A DNA stretch of 64,000 bases from Holdemania massiliensis AP2 (GCF_000327285.1 NZ_HE998567.1:337588-401587), one strand, 5' to 3'. Numbered from the stretch's first letter, positions 17,524 to 26,912 are shown. Translations and numbers: made by a program. The notes: a model not told the origin generated them from the letters alone.

Positions 17524-18157
17524 TAAAATGATTTCAATGACTGAAAAAATAGATAATATTTTTCTTAGTACTAAGCGTAGAAATAAATTGAACAATACAG
17601 ACTTTTCTATAATATCAAATAATTGTTGGGGTGGGAGTGTCTATAGAAGATATGGTTTGCAATATAAATCTCCAACCATTGGCTTATATTTTTTTGCTGA
17701 AGAATATATAAAGTTTTTGATGAATTTAGAAATATCGATAAATTCAGAAATAAAAATTATAGACGCATATAAATCTAAATATGCACAAATATTGGAAGAA
17801 AAGCAGCAAATGAATGTTCCTATAGGTGTTATAAATGATGATATAGAAATTGTTTTCTTACATTATAAAACCAAACAAGAGGCTTATAATAAATGGATGA
17901 GAAGAGCAGAAAGACTGAATTTTGATAATCTAATTGTCAAATTCAGTGAAATGAATTTATGTAATGAGATCCATTTACATGAATTCGAACAACTTTCGTT
18001 TCACAAAAAAATACTTCTTACATCTAAATCTTATCATAATATACAGTCAGGAATTATTGTTGAAAAATATACTCATAACGGAGAAATAAGTAACGACACT
18101 TTGTACTATGATAGTTTTTTAGATTTGGAAACCTTTATAAATTCTGATGTTATATAG
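17489..18157 (+). CDS. DUF1919 family exopolysaccharide biosynthesis protein
   Basis: 222 residues, overlapping the preceding glycosyltransferase end by 35 bases in another frame, with GAAGGA upstream. FSIISNNCWGGSVYRRYGLQ (about 40-59) and SPTIGLYFFAEEYIKFL are typical of DUF1919 proteins, which are found in capsule and teichoic-acid-like loci. FNDxxVKFSEMN is similar to the family's later motif. Biochemical role unknown; proposed to be a transferase. Two C-terminal acidic stretches are of unknown meaning. Confidence 0.78.
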   Translation: MEQTMIRRFTIDKMISMTEKIDNIFLSTKRRNKLNNTDFSIISNNCWGGSVYRRYGLQYKSPTIGLYFFAEEYIKFLMNLEISINSEIKIIDAYKSKYAQILEEKQQMNVPIGVINDDIEIVFLHYKTKQEAYNKWMRRAERLNFDNLIVKFSEMNLCNEIHLHEFEQLSFHKKILLTSKSYHNIQSGIIVEKYTHNGEISNDTLYYDSFLDLETFINSDVI

Positions 18158-18189
18158 ATTTACTCACAATAAATTGGAGAGCGATTGAA

Positions 18190-19482
18190 ATGAAGATTAA
18201 AAAAGACATCCTCATAAAATACATAGTTATAATACTCAGTTTTATGGCTATTGAAGTGTTGATAATGAGTACTGATGGAATACTTATTCATATATTAGGA
18301 TTAGTTGCTTTTTCAGCTGTTGCTATAATAATGAGTGATCTGGATTTAATGCACCCTTATACTTGGTTTTCGGCTTTTTTTTGTTTATATAGTATTGGAT
18401 TTCCTATACTAACTTACTTAGGAAAAGAAAATCTTCGAGCAGCGTATAGCAAAGAATTAATGGTTATACAACTTTTAGCTTTTTTTGTAATTTTGTTTTG
18501 TATCGGCCCCCAAAAAAATACAAATGAACTAATTCGTGAAAAACACAATATTAACCTAGGCATATTTAATAAAATTTTATATGCAGGAATGATTTTTATT
18601 CTTTTAGGAGCTATTTTGTTCCTTGGAAGAAGTGATTTTGCTGGAAAAGCAAGTATATATGCTAGTGGTAATTTAATATTACTTGCCGTTTTTAGAATTC
18701 CTTTGATTTTAACAATGCTTTATACTTTATTGATAGTGAGTGCATGGATAAATACTAATAAAATATCATTTATAACTTTGATAATTACAGGCTTATCATT
18801 GCTAGGAATTACAATGTATTCTGGTGAAAGAGACTTTATCTTTAGATTTTTAATAATTAGCGTCATTTTTTTATGCTTTACAGGGAAGTTAAAGAAAAAA
18901 CATTTAATAATGCTTGTTCCTTTAGCAATAGGCATACTTATTCTTTCAGACAAGTATAAGTATTTTCTTTCTACTGGTGTTATAAATAATTCCACAGAAA
19001 ATATAATTTTACGACTGTTCTCAGGCGAATTTGAGTCAGCAGGAACAAATTTACAAGTTGTTATTAATAGTGGAATGAAATACAGTCTGGGTTTTGAAAG
19101 ATATGTGTCAGACGTTTTATCTATATTTATACCTAATATAAGTAGTGTAACATCGTGGTTTACAAATACCTTTTACTTAGGAAATACAGTCCAATATGGA
19201 TTCACACTCATAGGCGAAGGTTATGTAACTGGAGGAATTGTTGGCGTTATATTAATTAGTTGTATAGTTGGTTTTATCATTAAAATATTTTATAGAAATT
19301 TTAATAGAAGTATATATTGGTTTTCTGCTTATTTATATCTTATAACTGTTATAATTTATTCAATTCGAATGGATTTGGGGACAATTTTAGCTGCGATAGT
19401 AAAGCAAATTGGTTTAGTTCTTTTCATAGTAGTAATGATAGAACAAATTTCAAAAATTAAACCGGTGAGGTTGAAAATATGA
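18190..19482 (+). CDS. Wzy-type oligosaccharide repeat-unit polymerase
   Basis: 430 residues with about ten to twelve hydrophobic membrane segments across the whole length and a larger outside loop near residues 270-345 (SGEFESAGTNLQVVI; SSVTSWFTNTFYLG). This is the architecture of O-antigen/capsule polymerases, which are too divergent for motif assignment. It would polymerise repeat units on the outer face of the membrane. It overlaps the flippase gene by 4 bases. ATG follows a TTGGAGAG ribosome site. Confidence 0.82.
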   Translation: MKIKKDILIKYIVIILSFMAIEVLIMSTDGILIHILGLVAFSAVAIIMSDLDLMHPYTWFSAFFCLYSIGFPILTYLGKENLRAAYSKELMVIQLLAFFVILFCIGPQKNTNELIREKHNINLGIFNKILYAGMIFILLGAILFLGRSDFAGKASIYASGNLILLAVFRIPLILTMLYTLLIVSAWINTNKISFITLIITGLSLLGITMYSGERDFIFRFLIISVIFLCFTGKLKKKHLIMLVPLAIGILILSDKYKYFLSTGVINNSTENIILRLFSGEFESAGTNLQVVINSGMKYSLGFERYVSDVLSIFIPNISSVTSWFTNTFYLGNTVQYGFTLIGEGYVTGGIVGVILISCIVGFIIKIFYRNFNRSIYWFSAYLYLITVIIYSIRMDLGTILAAIVKQIGLVLFIVVMIEQISKIKPVRLKI

Positions 19483-20651
19483 AATTAAAAAAAGATTACT
19501 GGGTTGCCATTGCTTGTAAAATAATTGTTATATTAACTGAATTGATAATTACAATTTTTATTAATAGAGGTCTAGGAGTTATAAGTAAAGGTGAGTACTC
19601 TTATGTAATGAAGATAGTAGAAGTACTATACATTTTATGTAGTCTTGGACTAGGACAAACTTATGCAACTTTAAAAAAACAAGGTAAAGAGTACCTAAGA
19701 AATACTTTTATTTTCTTGGCTTTTTCTCAAAGCTTTCTTGTAATTATATTGGGGATGATAACTGTCAAATTATTTCATGTTGATTATGGAGAAGTAATTG
19801 TTATTTTTACAGCAATTTCAGTTTTAAAGTCAATTTTTTCAATGATTGCTGTGATAGAGAGAAATGTCTTAAGAAATATAATTCAAGTCTTTATTAATGT
19901 ATGTTATGCAATATTCTTGGGTATTCTTTTTCTGGGGAAGATATGTTCGCTAAGAAATGTTTTCTTATGTTATGGGATAGCTGAAATTTTTAGAATAGTT
20001 ATAATTTGTTATATTTATAAATTCAAACCATCTTTAAAAGGGTTAAATCAAAGAGTTATAAGGGAGATATATAAAGTTGGTTTTGTCACAATGATATTAA
20101 TGGTGCTTATAACTTTAAATTATTCTATTGATACAGTAATGATTAGAAATATGTCTTCTTCATATTCGACTGGAATTTATAGTGTTGGTGTAAATTTTGC
20201 TTCTATGTTTTTAATGGTGCCAGATGCTTTTAAAGATGTTCTTTTTGGAGACGCCTCAAATAAAAAGTTTGATTATCATACTACTTATTCTATAATAAAA
20301 GTTTCTGTAAGCATTTTAATTTTAGGGATAGTAGTTTGGCTATTGTTTGGAAAATTTGCAATAAGCATTTTATACGGAAAGGTGTATTTAGATGCATATT
20401 TTGTAACAATAATTTTATTCTTTGGTTGCTTATCTTTGACTTTTTTCAAAATACTACAGCCTATATTTATTGCAAATGGTGATCAATCAACAGCATGTGC
20501 ATACCTGTTTATTTCTGTTTTAGCAAATATAATTGCGAACTATTTCTTGATACCGACATTTGATTATTTGGGAGCATCAATAGCTTCTGTTATATCATAT
20601 ACTGTCTGTGGATTATTATTCTTGATAAATTATAAACGCAAAAGTCGATAA
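19479..20651 (+). CDS. Wzx-type polysaccharide flippase (MOP superfamily)
   Basis: 390 residues, strongly hydrophobic. The N-terminal FINRGLGVISKGEYSYVMKI pattern (about 30-49) is typical of MATE/Wzx-like exporters. LNYSIDTVMIRNMSSSYSTGIYSVG in the centre is the usual conserved loop. It is somewhat short for the family (about 400-480). It moves the lipid-linked repeat unit across the membrane before Wzy acts. It is the last gene of the very AT-rich core. Confidence 0.87.
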   Translation: MKLKKDYWVAIACKIIVILTELIITIFINRGLGVISKGEYSYVMKIVEVLYILCSLGLGQTYATLKKQGKEYLRNTFIFLAFSQSFLVIILGMITVKLFHVDYGEVIVIFTAISVLKSIFSMIAVIERNVLRNIIQVFINVCYAIFLGILFLGKICSLRNVFLCYGIAEIFRIVIICYIYKFKPSLKGLNQRVIREIYKVGFVTMILMVLITLNYSIDTVMIRNMSSSYSTGIYSVGVNFASMFLMVPDAFKDVLFGDASNKKFDYHTTYSIIKVSVSILILGIVVWLLFGKFAISILYGKVYLDAYFVTIILFFGCLSLTFFKILQPIFIANGDQSTACAYLFISVLANIIANYFLIPTFDYLGASIASVISYTVCGLLFLINYKRKSR

Positions 20652-20701
20652 GGAATACACAAACTTAATTAGATATTAAATAAAAAAGGAGTATGATAAA
20701 T

Positions 20702-21769
20702 ATGGAAACATTTATAATAACAGGAGCTACAGGTTTTATAGGCTCAAATCTAGTTCTTAAGTTACTGCGAATGCATTCACTTGTTGACATTATTGGTATA
20801 GATAATATGAATGACTATTATGATGTATCATTAAAAGAATATCGTTTAAAACGAATTGAAGCTTGTGCTGCTGAATATCCAGATAGTCGTTGGACTTTCA
20901 TAAAGGGGTCAATTGCGGATAAGAACTTAGTTAATAAAGTCTTTCAAGAGTTTAAGCCTTCAATTGTAATTAACCTGGCTGCCCAAGCTGGGGTGCGGTA
21001 TTCGATCACTAATCCAGATGCCTACATAGAATCCAATCTCATTGGTTTCTACAATATTTTAGAGGCCTGTCGTCACAGCTACGATAATGGAGAATCTGGT
21101 GTGCAACATCTCGTTTATGCATCTTCATCCTCGGTATATGGTTCTAATAAAAATGTACCTTATTCTACCGAAGATCAAGTTGATAATCCAGTTTCATTGT
21201 ACGCAGCTACCAAGAAATCGAATGAATTGATGGCTCATGCTTATAGTAAGCTTTATAACATTCCATCCACCGGGCTGCGTTTCTTTACTGTTTATGGGCC
21301 TGCAGGAAGACCGGATATGGCTTATTTTGGATTTACCAATAAACTGATCAAAGGGGAAACCATTGAGATCTTCAATTATGGAAACTGTAAACGGGATTTT
21401 ACTTATATTGATGATATTGTGGAAGGAATCATTAAGGTGATGCAAAAACCACCTAAGAAACAGATGGGAGAAGATGGGTTACCTTTACCTCCTTATGCAA
21501 TTTATAACATAGGAAACAATCATCCAGAAAATCTGCTTGATTTTGTAACCATACTTCAGGAAGAATTGATACGAGCAGGAGTATTGCCGAAAGACTATGA
21601 TTTTGAAGCACATAAGAAATTAGTGCCGATGCAGCCTGGGGATGTCCCAATCACTTATGCTGATACAACGGCATTAGAACGCGATTTTGGATTTAAGCCG
21701 AGCACAAGTTTAAGAGAAGGACTAAGAAAATTTGCACAGTGGTATAAAGAGTATTATTTAGGGAAGTAG
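20702..21769 (+). CDS. UDP-glucuronate 4-epimerase-like NAD-dependent SDR
   Basis: 355 residues from ATG 20702. The ATG at 20693 directly abuts the AAGGAG site and is too close. GATGFIGSNL near residues 8-17 binds NAD. The catalytic SSSSVYG serine region is near 140 and YAATK near 167. PGDVPITYADT at the C-terminal end is characteristic of UDP-GlcA 4-epimerases and CapI-type enzymes. It would make UDP-GalA from the UDP-GlcA produced by the next gene, suggesting an acidic capsule with uronic acids. GC returns toward normal within the gene. Confidence 0.88.
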   Translation: METFIITGATGFIGSNLVLKLLRMHSLVDIIGIDNMNDYYDVSLKEYRLKRIEACAAEYPDSRWTFIKGSIADKNLVNKVFQEFKPSIVINLAAQAGVRYSITNPDAYIESNLIGFYNILEACRHSYDNGESGVQHLVYASSSSVYGSNKNVPYSTEDQVDNPVSLYAATKKSNELMAHAYSKLYNIPSTGLRFFTVYGPAGRPDMAYFGFTNKLIKGETIEIFNYGNCKRDFTYIDDIVEGIIKVMQKPPKKQMGEDGLPLPPYAIYNIGNNHPENLLDFVTILQEELIRAGVLPKDYDFEAHKKLVPMQPGDVPITYADTTALERDFGFKPSTSLREGLRKFAQWYKEYYLGK

Positions 21770-21783
21770 GAACTTCTTTTTTT
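21763..21783 (+). terminator. Internal intrinsic terminator overlapping the epimerase stop
   Basis: GAAGT (21763-21767), loop AGGA, ACTTC (21772-21776), then seven T. It sits between two genes of the same operon, with the ugd ribosome site directly after. Confidence 0.65.
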
Positions 21784-21796
21784 ATTGGAGGAACAT

Positions 21797-23029
21797 ATGA
21801 AAATAGCGGTAGCTGGAACTGGATATGTGGGGTTATCCATCGCCACATTATTAGCACAACATCATGAAGTATGGGCAGTAGATATTATTCCTGAAAAAGT
21901 AGAGTTAATCAATCAGAGAAAGTCGCCAATTCAAGATGTATACATTGAGAAGTATCTGAAAGAAAAAGAATTGAACTTGACCGCAACGTTGGATGCTCAA
22001 AAAGCTTATAAAGAAGCAGAGTATGTTGTCGTTGCAGCACCGACGAATTATGACAGTCAGAGGAATTTCTTTGATACTTCGGCAGTGGAAGCGGTTATTC
22101 ATCAAGTCATGGAAATTAATCCGGATGCGTTTATCATTATTAAATCTACGGTGCCTGTAGGTTATACTAAGCAATTAAGGGAAAGCTTAAGAAACAAGAA
22201 GATCTTGTTCAGTCCTGAATTCTTAAGGGAATCTAAGGCATTATATGATAATCTGTACCCATCCCGAATTATTGTGGGGACAGATTTGGAAGATGAAAGT
22301 TTGACGGAAGCTGCGCATACCTTTGCGAAGTTATTACAGGAAGGCGCACTGAAGGAGAAGATTGAAACGTTATTCATGGGCTTTACCGAAGCGGAAGCTG
22401 TGAAACTGTTTGCGAATACTTATTTGGCACTGCGGGTGTCTTTTTTTAATGAACTGGATACGTATGCAGAAGTAAAGGGATTAGATACGAAACAGATCAT
22501 TGATGGAGTGTGTATGGATCCAAGAATCGGAAGTCATTACAATAATCCATCCTTTGGTTATGGAGGGTATTGTCTGCCGAAAGATACCAAACAGCTGTTG
22601 GCTAATTATGCTAATGTGCCAGAGAATCTGATTGAAGCTATCGTTGAAAGCAATCGCACCCGAAAAGATTTCATCGCAGACCAAGTGCTGAAGATGGCAG
22701 GGTATTATGATGAGAACAGCAGTTGGGATGAAAGCAAAGAAAAGCAAGTGACAATTGGAATTTATCGCTTAACGATGAAATCGAATAGTGATAACTTCCG
22801 ACAGAGTTCAATCCAGGGAGTCATGAAGCGGATCAAAGCCAAAGGGGCGAAGGTGATCGTATATGAGCCGACATTGGAAGCGGGAAGTACGTTCTTTGGC
22901 AGTGAGATCGTAAATGATTTCGAAGCGTTCAAGCAGAGGAGTCAGGCTATCATTGCCAATCGAGTGGATGATGTACTTCAGACGGTTATGGAGAAAGTGT
23001 ATACACGAGATCTATTTCAACGTGATTAA
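21797..23029 (+). CDS. ugd: UDP-glucose 6-dehydrogenase
   Basis: 410 residues from ATG 21797, with TGGAGGAAC upstream; a TTG 12 bases earlier lies inside that site. [10 protein letters not shown] at about 7-16 is the NAD motif. SPEFLRES lies near residue 140. [14 protein letters not shown] near 250-263 carries the catalytic cysteine. It oxidises UDP-glucose to UDP-glucuronate in two NAD-dependent steps. It is the last capsule gene and is followed by a terminator. It supplies the epimerase just upstream and possibly direct GlcA transfer. Confidence 0.93.
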   Translation: MKIAVAGTGYVGLSIATLLAQHHEVWAVDIIPEKVELINQRKSPIQDVYIEKYLKEKELNLTATLDAQKAYKEAEYVVVAAPTNYDSQRNFFDTSAVEAVIHQVMEINPDAFIIIKSTVPVGYTKQLRESLRNKKILFSPEFLRESKALYDNLYPSRIIVGTDLEDESLTEAAHTFAKLLQEGALKEKIETLFMGFTEAEAVKLFANTYLALRVSFFNELDTYAEVKGLDTKQIIDGVCMDPRIGSHYNNPSFGYGGYCLPKDTKQLLANYANVPENLIEAIVESNRTRKDFIADQVLKMAGYYDENSSWDESKEKQVTIGIYRLTMKSNSDNFRQSSIQGVMKRIKAKGAKVIVYEPTLEAGSTFFGSEIVNDFEAFKQRSQAIIANRVDDVLQTVMEKVYTRDLFQRD

Positions 23030-23036
23030 TAAAGTT

Positions 23037-23067
23037 AAGGTGGCCATATAGGTCACCTTGTTTTGTC
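23037..23067 (+). terminator. Terminator of the capsule operon
   Basis: AAGGTGGCC (23037-23045) pairs with GGTCACCTT (23051-23059) with one mismatch and a 5-base loop, followed by GTTTTGTC. It marks the right end of the locus. Confidence 0.8.
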
Positions 23068-23234
23068 TAGGGGATCAGTGAATACTTTTTTGTATTATAT
23101 TAAGGATAGAAGTCTGGGGATGTTTTTGTCAAATTCAGTTGTAAGAAATGGGGAAGAAGTGATAAAGTTGTATGTATCAAGACTAAAAGCAGAGTCAGTA
23201 ATTTAAAAAATTACTGCGGAAAGGAGAAGCTGAA

Positions 23235-23954
23235 ATGATCAATAAACCTATTCTTCAGGGAACCCATAATACACGTGAGCTGGGTGGGTATCCGTTGGAA
23301 GAAGGCATGCAGACAAGGAAGAATCGATTCCTGCGCAGTGATTCTCTGTGCGGAATCACGTTGGAGGATCGGCAATTATTAAAACACAAAGGGCTTTCTC
23401 TGGTGATTGATCTGCGTTCGCAATATGAACAGGAACAATCGCCGGATCCCAAGCTTAGTGTACCGCATTTGAGCTTTCCGTTGTTGGATCAAGTCAATTC
23501 AGGGATGAGCGCGGCGGGTTTTCCATCCAATATGGGGGATGTGTATATCGGCTTGCTGGATCACAGTCAGGATACTCTCTGTGGGGTTTTTGAAGCGATG
23601 GCAGAAACAGAAGGCTGTATTTTGTTTCACTGTTCTGCAGGAAAGGATCGAACCGGGGTGACAGCGATGCTTTTGCTGGATCTGGCTGGGGCTGAAGAAG
23701 CGCTGATCATTGAGGATTATGCCGCTTCGGCGTTTAACTTGTATCCGCATTTACAGGATCAGATGGAGATGCTGCAAAAGATGGGTGTTAAGGATCCGGA
23801 TGCTTTATTGGGATCACCGAAATCCAATATGATTCGGACTTTGGAACATCTAAGAAAAATGTATGGGACAGCTGAAAAATATTTAAGAAAGATTGGCGTA
23901 AGTGATGCTAAAATAGAAGTATTAAAAGCATCATTGCAGGAAAGGGTGGAATAA
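23235..23954 (+). CDS. Tyrosine-protein phosphatase (DSP-like, HCX5R)
   Basis: 239 residues. N-terminal NTRELGGYPLEEG (about 12-24) and the active-site HCSAGKDRTG (about 133-142) with catalytic cysteine and arginine mark a Y_phosphatase3/DSP family phosphatase. The substrate is unknown. Despite being next to the capsule operon it lies after its terminator, so a role on CpsD is only a possibility. ATG follows AAAGGAGAAG. Its stop overlaps the ribosome site of the next gene. Confidence 0.85.
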   Translation: MINKPILQGTHNTRELGGYPLEEGMQTRKNRFLRSDSLCGITLEDRQLLKHKGLSLVIDLRSQYEQEQSPDPKLSVPHLSFPLLDQVNSGMSAAGFPSNMGDVYIGLLDHSQDTLCGVFEAMAETEGCILFHCSAGKDRTGVTAMLLLDLAGAEEALIIEDYAASAFNLYPHLQDQMEMLQKMGVKDPDALLGSPKSNMIRTLEHLRKMYGTAEKYLRKIGVSDAKIEVLKASLQERVE

Positions 23955-24587
23955 ATGGATAAACACACACAAACACTGCGTTGGACGCAGATGCTGCAGG
24001 CAAAGAAAAAGCTGGAGGACCATCAGTTTCAAGTCGATTTGTTTCAATCTCAGGATGCATGTCTGCAATATTTAAAAGACTTGCTGAAAGACCAGGTGTC
24101 GGTCAGTGTCGGTGGATCGATGACGCTGTTTGAAATGGGAATCATTGACTTTCTGGAGAACAATTCGGAGATTCAGTATTTAGATCGGTATCACAGTGAA
24201 CATCCGCATGAAATCTATCATGCAGCGCTGTCCTGCGATTATTTTTTGACCAGCACGAATGCGGTCACGCTCAGTGGTGAATTATACAATGTCGACGGCA
24301 ACGGCAATCGTGTTGCGGCAATGATTTATGGTCCTGAACATGTCTTAGTGATCGCCGGTGCCAATAAGATTGTAAGGGATTTAAAAGCGGCGGAAGATCG
24401 GGTGAAAACGATCGCAGCGCCGGCTAACTGTGTTCGCTTAAATAAGGATAACCCGTGTACTAAGATTGGAGCCTGTGTGGATTGTCAATTGCCAACTCGG
24501 ATTTGTTCAGCTGTGGTGACATTGCAGCGTTCCCATGTGCCGGGACGTATTCATGTTTTACTCATTAACGAAGATCTTGGTTATTAA
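23955..24587 (+). CDS. LUD (LutC/DUF162) domain protein
   Basis: 210 residues. SVGGSMTLFEMGI near residues 50-62 and NVDGNGNRVAAMIYGPEHV near 112-130 match the lactate-utilisation LUD family. The C-terminal cysteines (NPCTKIGACVDC) resemble those of stand-alone LUD proteins in Firmicutes. No LutA/LutB partners are nearby, so involvement in lactate oxidation is not shown. It begins one base after the phosphatase gene stop and is clearly co-transcribed with it. Confidence 0.87.
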   Translation: MDKHTQTLRWTQMLQAKKKLEDHQFQVDLFQSQDACLQYLKDLLKDQVSVSVGGSMTLFEMGIIDFLENNSEIQYLDRYHSEHPHEIYHAALSCDYFLTSTNAVTLSGELYNVDGNGNRVAAMIYGPEHVLVIAGANKIVRDLKAAEDRVKTIAAPANCVRLNKDNPCTKIGACVDCQLPTRICSAVVTLQRSHVPGRIHVLLINEDLGY

Positions 24588-24596
24588 TTCGTACTT

Positions 24597-24625
24597 GGCG
24601 GCAGAGTAGGCCGCCTTTTCTTTTG
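24597..24625 (+). terminator. Rho-independent terminator
   Basis: GGCGGC (24597-24602) and GCCGCC (24610-24615) with a 7-base loop, followed by TTTTCTTTT. Confidence 0.9.
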
Positions 24626-24682
24626 GATGAGAGTGAAACAGAGTGCATAGCTTGTGAAAAAGGAAACAATACAGTTTGTTCC

Positions 24683-24711
24683 TTGACTTTTTAAAGTGAA
24701 CTTTGTATCCT
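24683..24711 (+). promoter_or_regulatory. Promoter of the second LoaP-type gene
   Basis: TTGACT (24683-24688), 17-base spacer, TATCCT (24706-24711). The spacer contains the small palindrome AAAGTGAACTTT, a possible operator. Confidence 0.65.
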
Positions 24712-24742
24712 TTAAAAGATTCTTGTCGAAAGGGGAGAGCGC

Positions 24743-25258
24743 ATGAACTGGTATGTACTGTTTATCCGCAGCGGAATGGAAGAGAAAATCCGAGATTTTT
24801 TTCTCAGTCAGGGTCTTCAGGCTTTTATTCCTAAGATGAAAGTCGTGTTCAGAAAACAGGGAATCTCCGAACTCGTAGAGAAAACGATGTTTCCAGGCTA
24901 TTTGTTTATCGAAAGCGAGCTGGGACAAGTCGCGATGGATGAGCGGATTAAAGAACTGCGGCAGCAGAAAACCGGAATTGTCAAGCTACTTAAATTTGAT
25001 AAAGAAGGGACCCCAGCGCTGCGCAGCGAGGAAAAAGAATATCTTGAACGTCTGCTGGGCAAAAATAAAGTATTGGAGCATTCCACCGGTCTGATTCAGG
25101 GCAATCAGGTCATCATTACCGAGGGTCCGCTGCAAGGCTTCGAATCGCAGATCGTTAAGATTGATCGGCATAAGCGTCGGGCGGTGTTGGAACTGGAATT
25201 GTGTGGTCAGCCGACACGCGTCAGCGTTTCCTTGGAAATTGTTCAGAAGATTGATTAA
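24743..25258 (+). CDS. loaP: Second LoaP-type NusG paralogue
   Basis: 171 residues, exactly the length of the capsule Loa[15 protein letters not shown] at the N-terminus and [11 protein letters not shown] (about 51-61) form the NGN domain. [19 protein letters not shown] near 128-146 is the KOW-like part. It has GC near the chromosomal average, unlike the capsule copy. It has its own promoter and a terminator, and the next genes (asnA, then purine genes) are not polysaccharide genes. It may act on an operon elsewhere or also on the capsule locus. AAAGGGGAGAG ribosome site. Confidence 0.87.
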   Translation: MNWYVLFIRSGMEEKIRDFFLSQGLQAFIPKMKVVFRKQGISELVEKTMFPGYLFIESELGQVAMDERIKELRQQKTGIVKLLKFDKEGTPALRSEEKEYLERLLGKNKVLEHSTGLIQGNQVIITEGPLQGFESQIVKIDRHKRRAVLELELCGQPTRVSVSLEIVQKID

Positions 25259-25260
25259 GG

Positions 25261-25280
25261 CAGGAAAATTTCCTGTCTTT
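25261..25280 (+). terminator. Terminator after the second LoaP-type gene
   Basis: CAGGAAA-A-TTTCCTG is a near-perfect palindrome (25261-25275) followed by TCTTTT. The loop must open a few pairs to fit. Confidence 0.55.
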
Positions 25281-25283
25281 TAC

Positions 25284-25312
25284 TTTTGTTCCAGTCAGGA
25301 TACTGGTATAAT
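25284..25312 (+). promoter_or_regulatory. asnA promoter with a palindrome between -35 and -10
   Basis: TATAAT at 25307-25312 with TTTTGT 17 bases upstream. CCAGT (25291-25295) and ACTGG (25302-25306) form an inverted repeat filling the spacer, which could be a repressor site. Confidence 0.6.
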
Positions 25313-25340
25313 AAAAGACAGTTTTGAAATGGGGGATACC

Positions 25341-26354
25341 ATGTCGATAGAACACTGCATACTGCCTGAGCATTATCGCTCACTGCTGAATCAAAAAGAA
25401 ACCCAGCTTGCCATCAAGCTGGTCAAAGATACCTTTGAGCGGAAACTGGCTGACAACCTGCGCTTAATTCGTGTCAGCGCCCCGCTGTTTGTAGAAGCTT
25501 CCAGCGGTCTCAATGACAACCTGAATGGGGTTGAACGTCCGGTTCATTTTGATGTGAAGGAAACACAGACTGAAGCGGAAATCGTGCATTCGCTGGCGAA
25601 GTGGAAGCGGCTGGCCCTGCGACAATACGCGTTTGAGCCGGGTGAGGGACTATATACGGATATGAATGCGATCCGCCGGGATGAAGATCTGGATAATCTG
25701 CACTCGATCTATGTGGATCAGTGGGATTGGGAAAAGATCATCCTGCGTCCGCAGCGGACCTTAGCTCAGTTGGAAGAAACCGTGCGTCTGATCGTCCGGA
25801 GTTTGAAGGAAACGGAAGAAACACTCTGTTCACAGGTGCCGCAGATCACGCCGATCATCGCGGAAAAAGTGACGTTTATTACTTCTCAGGAGCTGTTGGA
25901 TCGTTATCCGTCGCTGAGCGCAAAACAGCGTGAAGATGCGATCACGAAAGAATATGGTACAGTGTTTATCGAACAGATCGGTGATCGGCTGAGTGATGGA
26001 AAGCCGCATGATGGCCGGGCTCCGGACTATGATGACTGGAAGCTCAACGGTGACTTGCTGATCTGGGATGCGGTGTTGGACAGAGCCATGGAAATTTCGT
26101 CAATGGGCATCCGCGTGGATGAGGCCAGCATGATCGATCAGCTGAACAAAGCCGGCTGTCCTGAACGCTCCGTGCTGCCGTTTCATCGGGCATTATTAGC
26201 TGGGGATCTGCCGTTAACCATGGGCGGGGGCATCGGACAGAGCCGCATCTGTATGTTGCTGCTGCATAAAGCTCATATTGGTGAGGTTCAGGCTTCACTG
26301 TGGCCGCAGATCATGCGCAAGCTGTGTCATGACAATGGGATTGAGCTGCTTTAA
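25341..26354 (+). CDS. asnA: Aspartate-ammonia ligase (asparagine synthetase A)
   Basis: 337 residues from ATG 25341, with GGGGGAT upstream. A longer in-frame reading from 25161 runs inside the LoaP gene and is rejected. It makes asparagine from aspartate, ammonia and ATP (AMP-forming). [20 protein letters not shown] near residues 37-56, [11 protein letters not shown] near 102-112 and the final [11 protein letters not shown], typical of the class II aminoacyl-tRNA synthetase-like fold, are all present. The length matches AsnA (about 330). It is monocistronic or grouped with the next membrane protein. Confidence 0.95.
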   Translation: MSIEHCILPEHYRSLLNQKETQLAIKLVKDTFERKLADNLRLIRVSAPLFVEASSGLNDNLNGVERPVHFDVKETQTEAEIVHSLAKWKRLALRQYAFEPGEGLYTDMNAIRRDEDLDNLHSIYVDQWDWEKIILRPQRTLAQLEETVRLIVRSLKETEETLCSQVPQITPIIAEKVTFITSQELLDRYPSLSAKQREDAITKEYGTVFIEQIGDRLSDGKPHDGRAPDYDDWKLNGDLLIWDAVLDRAMEISSMGIRVDEASMIDQLNKAGCPERSVLPFHRALLAGDLPLTMGGGIGQSRICMLLLHKAHIGEVQASLWPQIMRKLCHDNGIELL

Positions 26355-26400
26355 GATCGGATTCAATCTTTAAAAGCATTAAAGTAAGGAAGGAAAACCT

Positions 26401-26898
26401 ATGGAAATATTTAATTTAATTTTGCTTGTCTTTTTTGCCGCTGCCTGCGTCTGGCTGATTCGGATTCTGCTGCGTCAGAAGAAAGCGATTGAGATTTACT
26501 GCTGCTTCTGGACGGCGTCGCGGATCATGATTCTGATCGCGGCTTCGCTTTGCTTTCTGCCGTTTTTAGCTCTCGATTTCAGTCCGATGACGATTCTGCG
26601 TTCCGTGCTGATGGCCGTGGTGATCATCATGTTCGCACTGATTAGTGACGGATTGGGCAGTGAAGGATTCATGTATATGGGCAGCTCAGTTCCGTTTGAA
26701 GCAATCACAGAATATGATGTGAAGGAAGTTAAGAATAAGTGTAAAGTCGTCATGACCGTCAAGGAAACGGATAAAAAAGGCAAAACTTCCTTAACGCAGC
26801 TGACCTTTGATTTTAAGAAAGAACAGAATGAAGAAATAACCCGCCGTTTAAAAGCGGCAATCGGCAAGAAATACCGCAGAATGAAGCTGGAGCGTTAA
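26401..26898 (+). CDS. Small membrane protein of unknown function
   Basis: 165 residues. One hydrophobic segment lies at about 4-23, then two more at about 40-80, followed by a charged cytosolic C-terminal half beginning at SSVPFEAITEYDVKEVKNK. The C-terminal part looks like a small beta-rich domain of the type found in DUF5673-like proteins, but I cannot confirm this. Good AAGGAAGGAAAACCT ribosome site. It ends in a terminator that overlaps its stop codon. Confidence 0.7.
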   Translation: MEIFNLILLVFFAAACVWLIRILLRQKKAIEIYCCFWTASRIMILIAASLCFLPFLALDFSPMTILRSVLMAVVIIMFALISDGLGSEGFMYMGSSVPFEAITEYDVKEVKNKCKVVMTVKETDKKGKTSLTQLTFDFKKEQNEEITRRLKAAIGKKYRRMKLER

Positions 26899-26912
26899 AC
26901 TCCGGCTTTTTT
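26886..26912 (+). terminator. Rho-independent terminator overlapping the stop codon
   Basis: GCTGGAG (26886-26892) pairs with CTCCGGC (26900-26906) with one G-T pair, followed by six T. Confidence 0.85.

Noticed and set aside
25161-25340. Long N-terminal extension of asnA
   Set aside because: It lies inside the LoaP-type gene, and ATG 25341 has a good ribosome site and gives the normal protein length.
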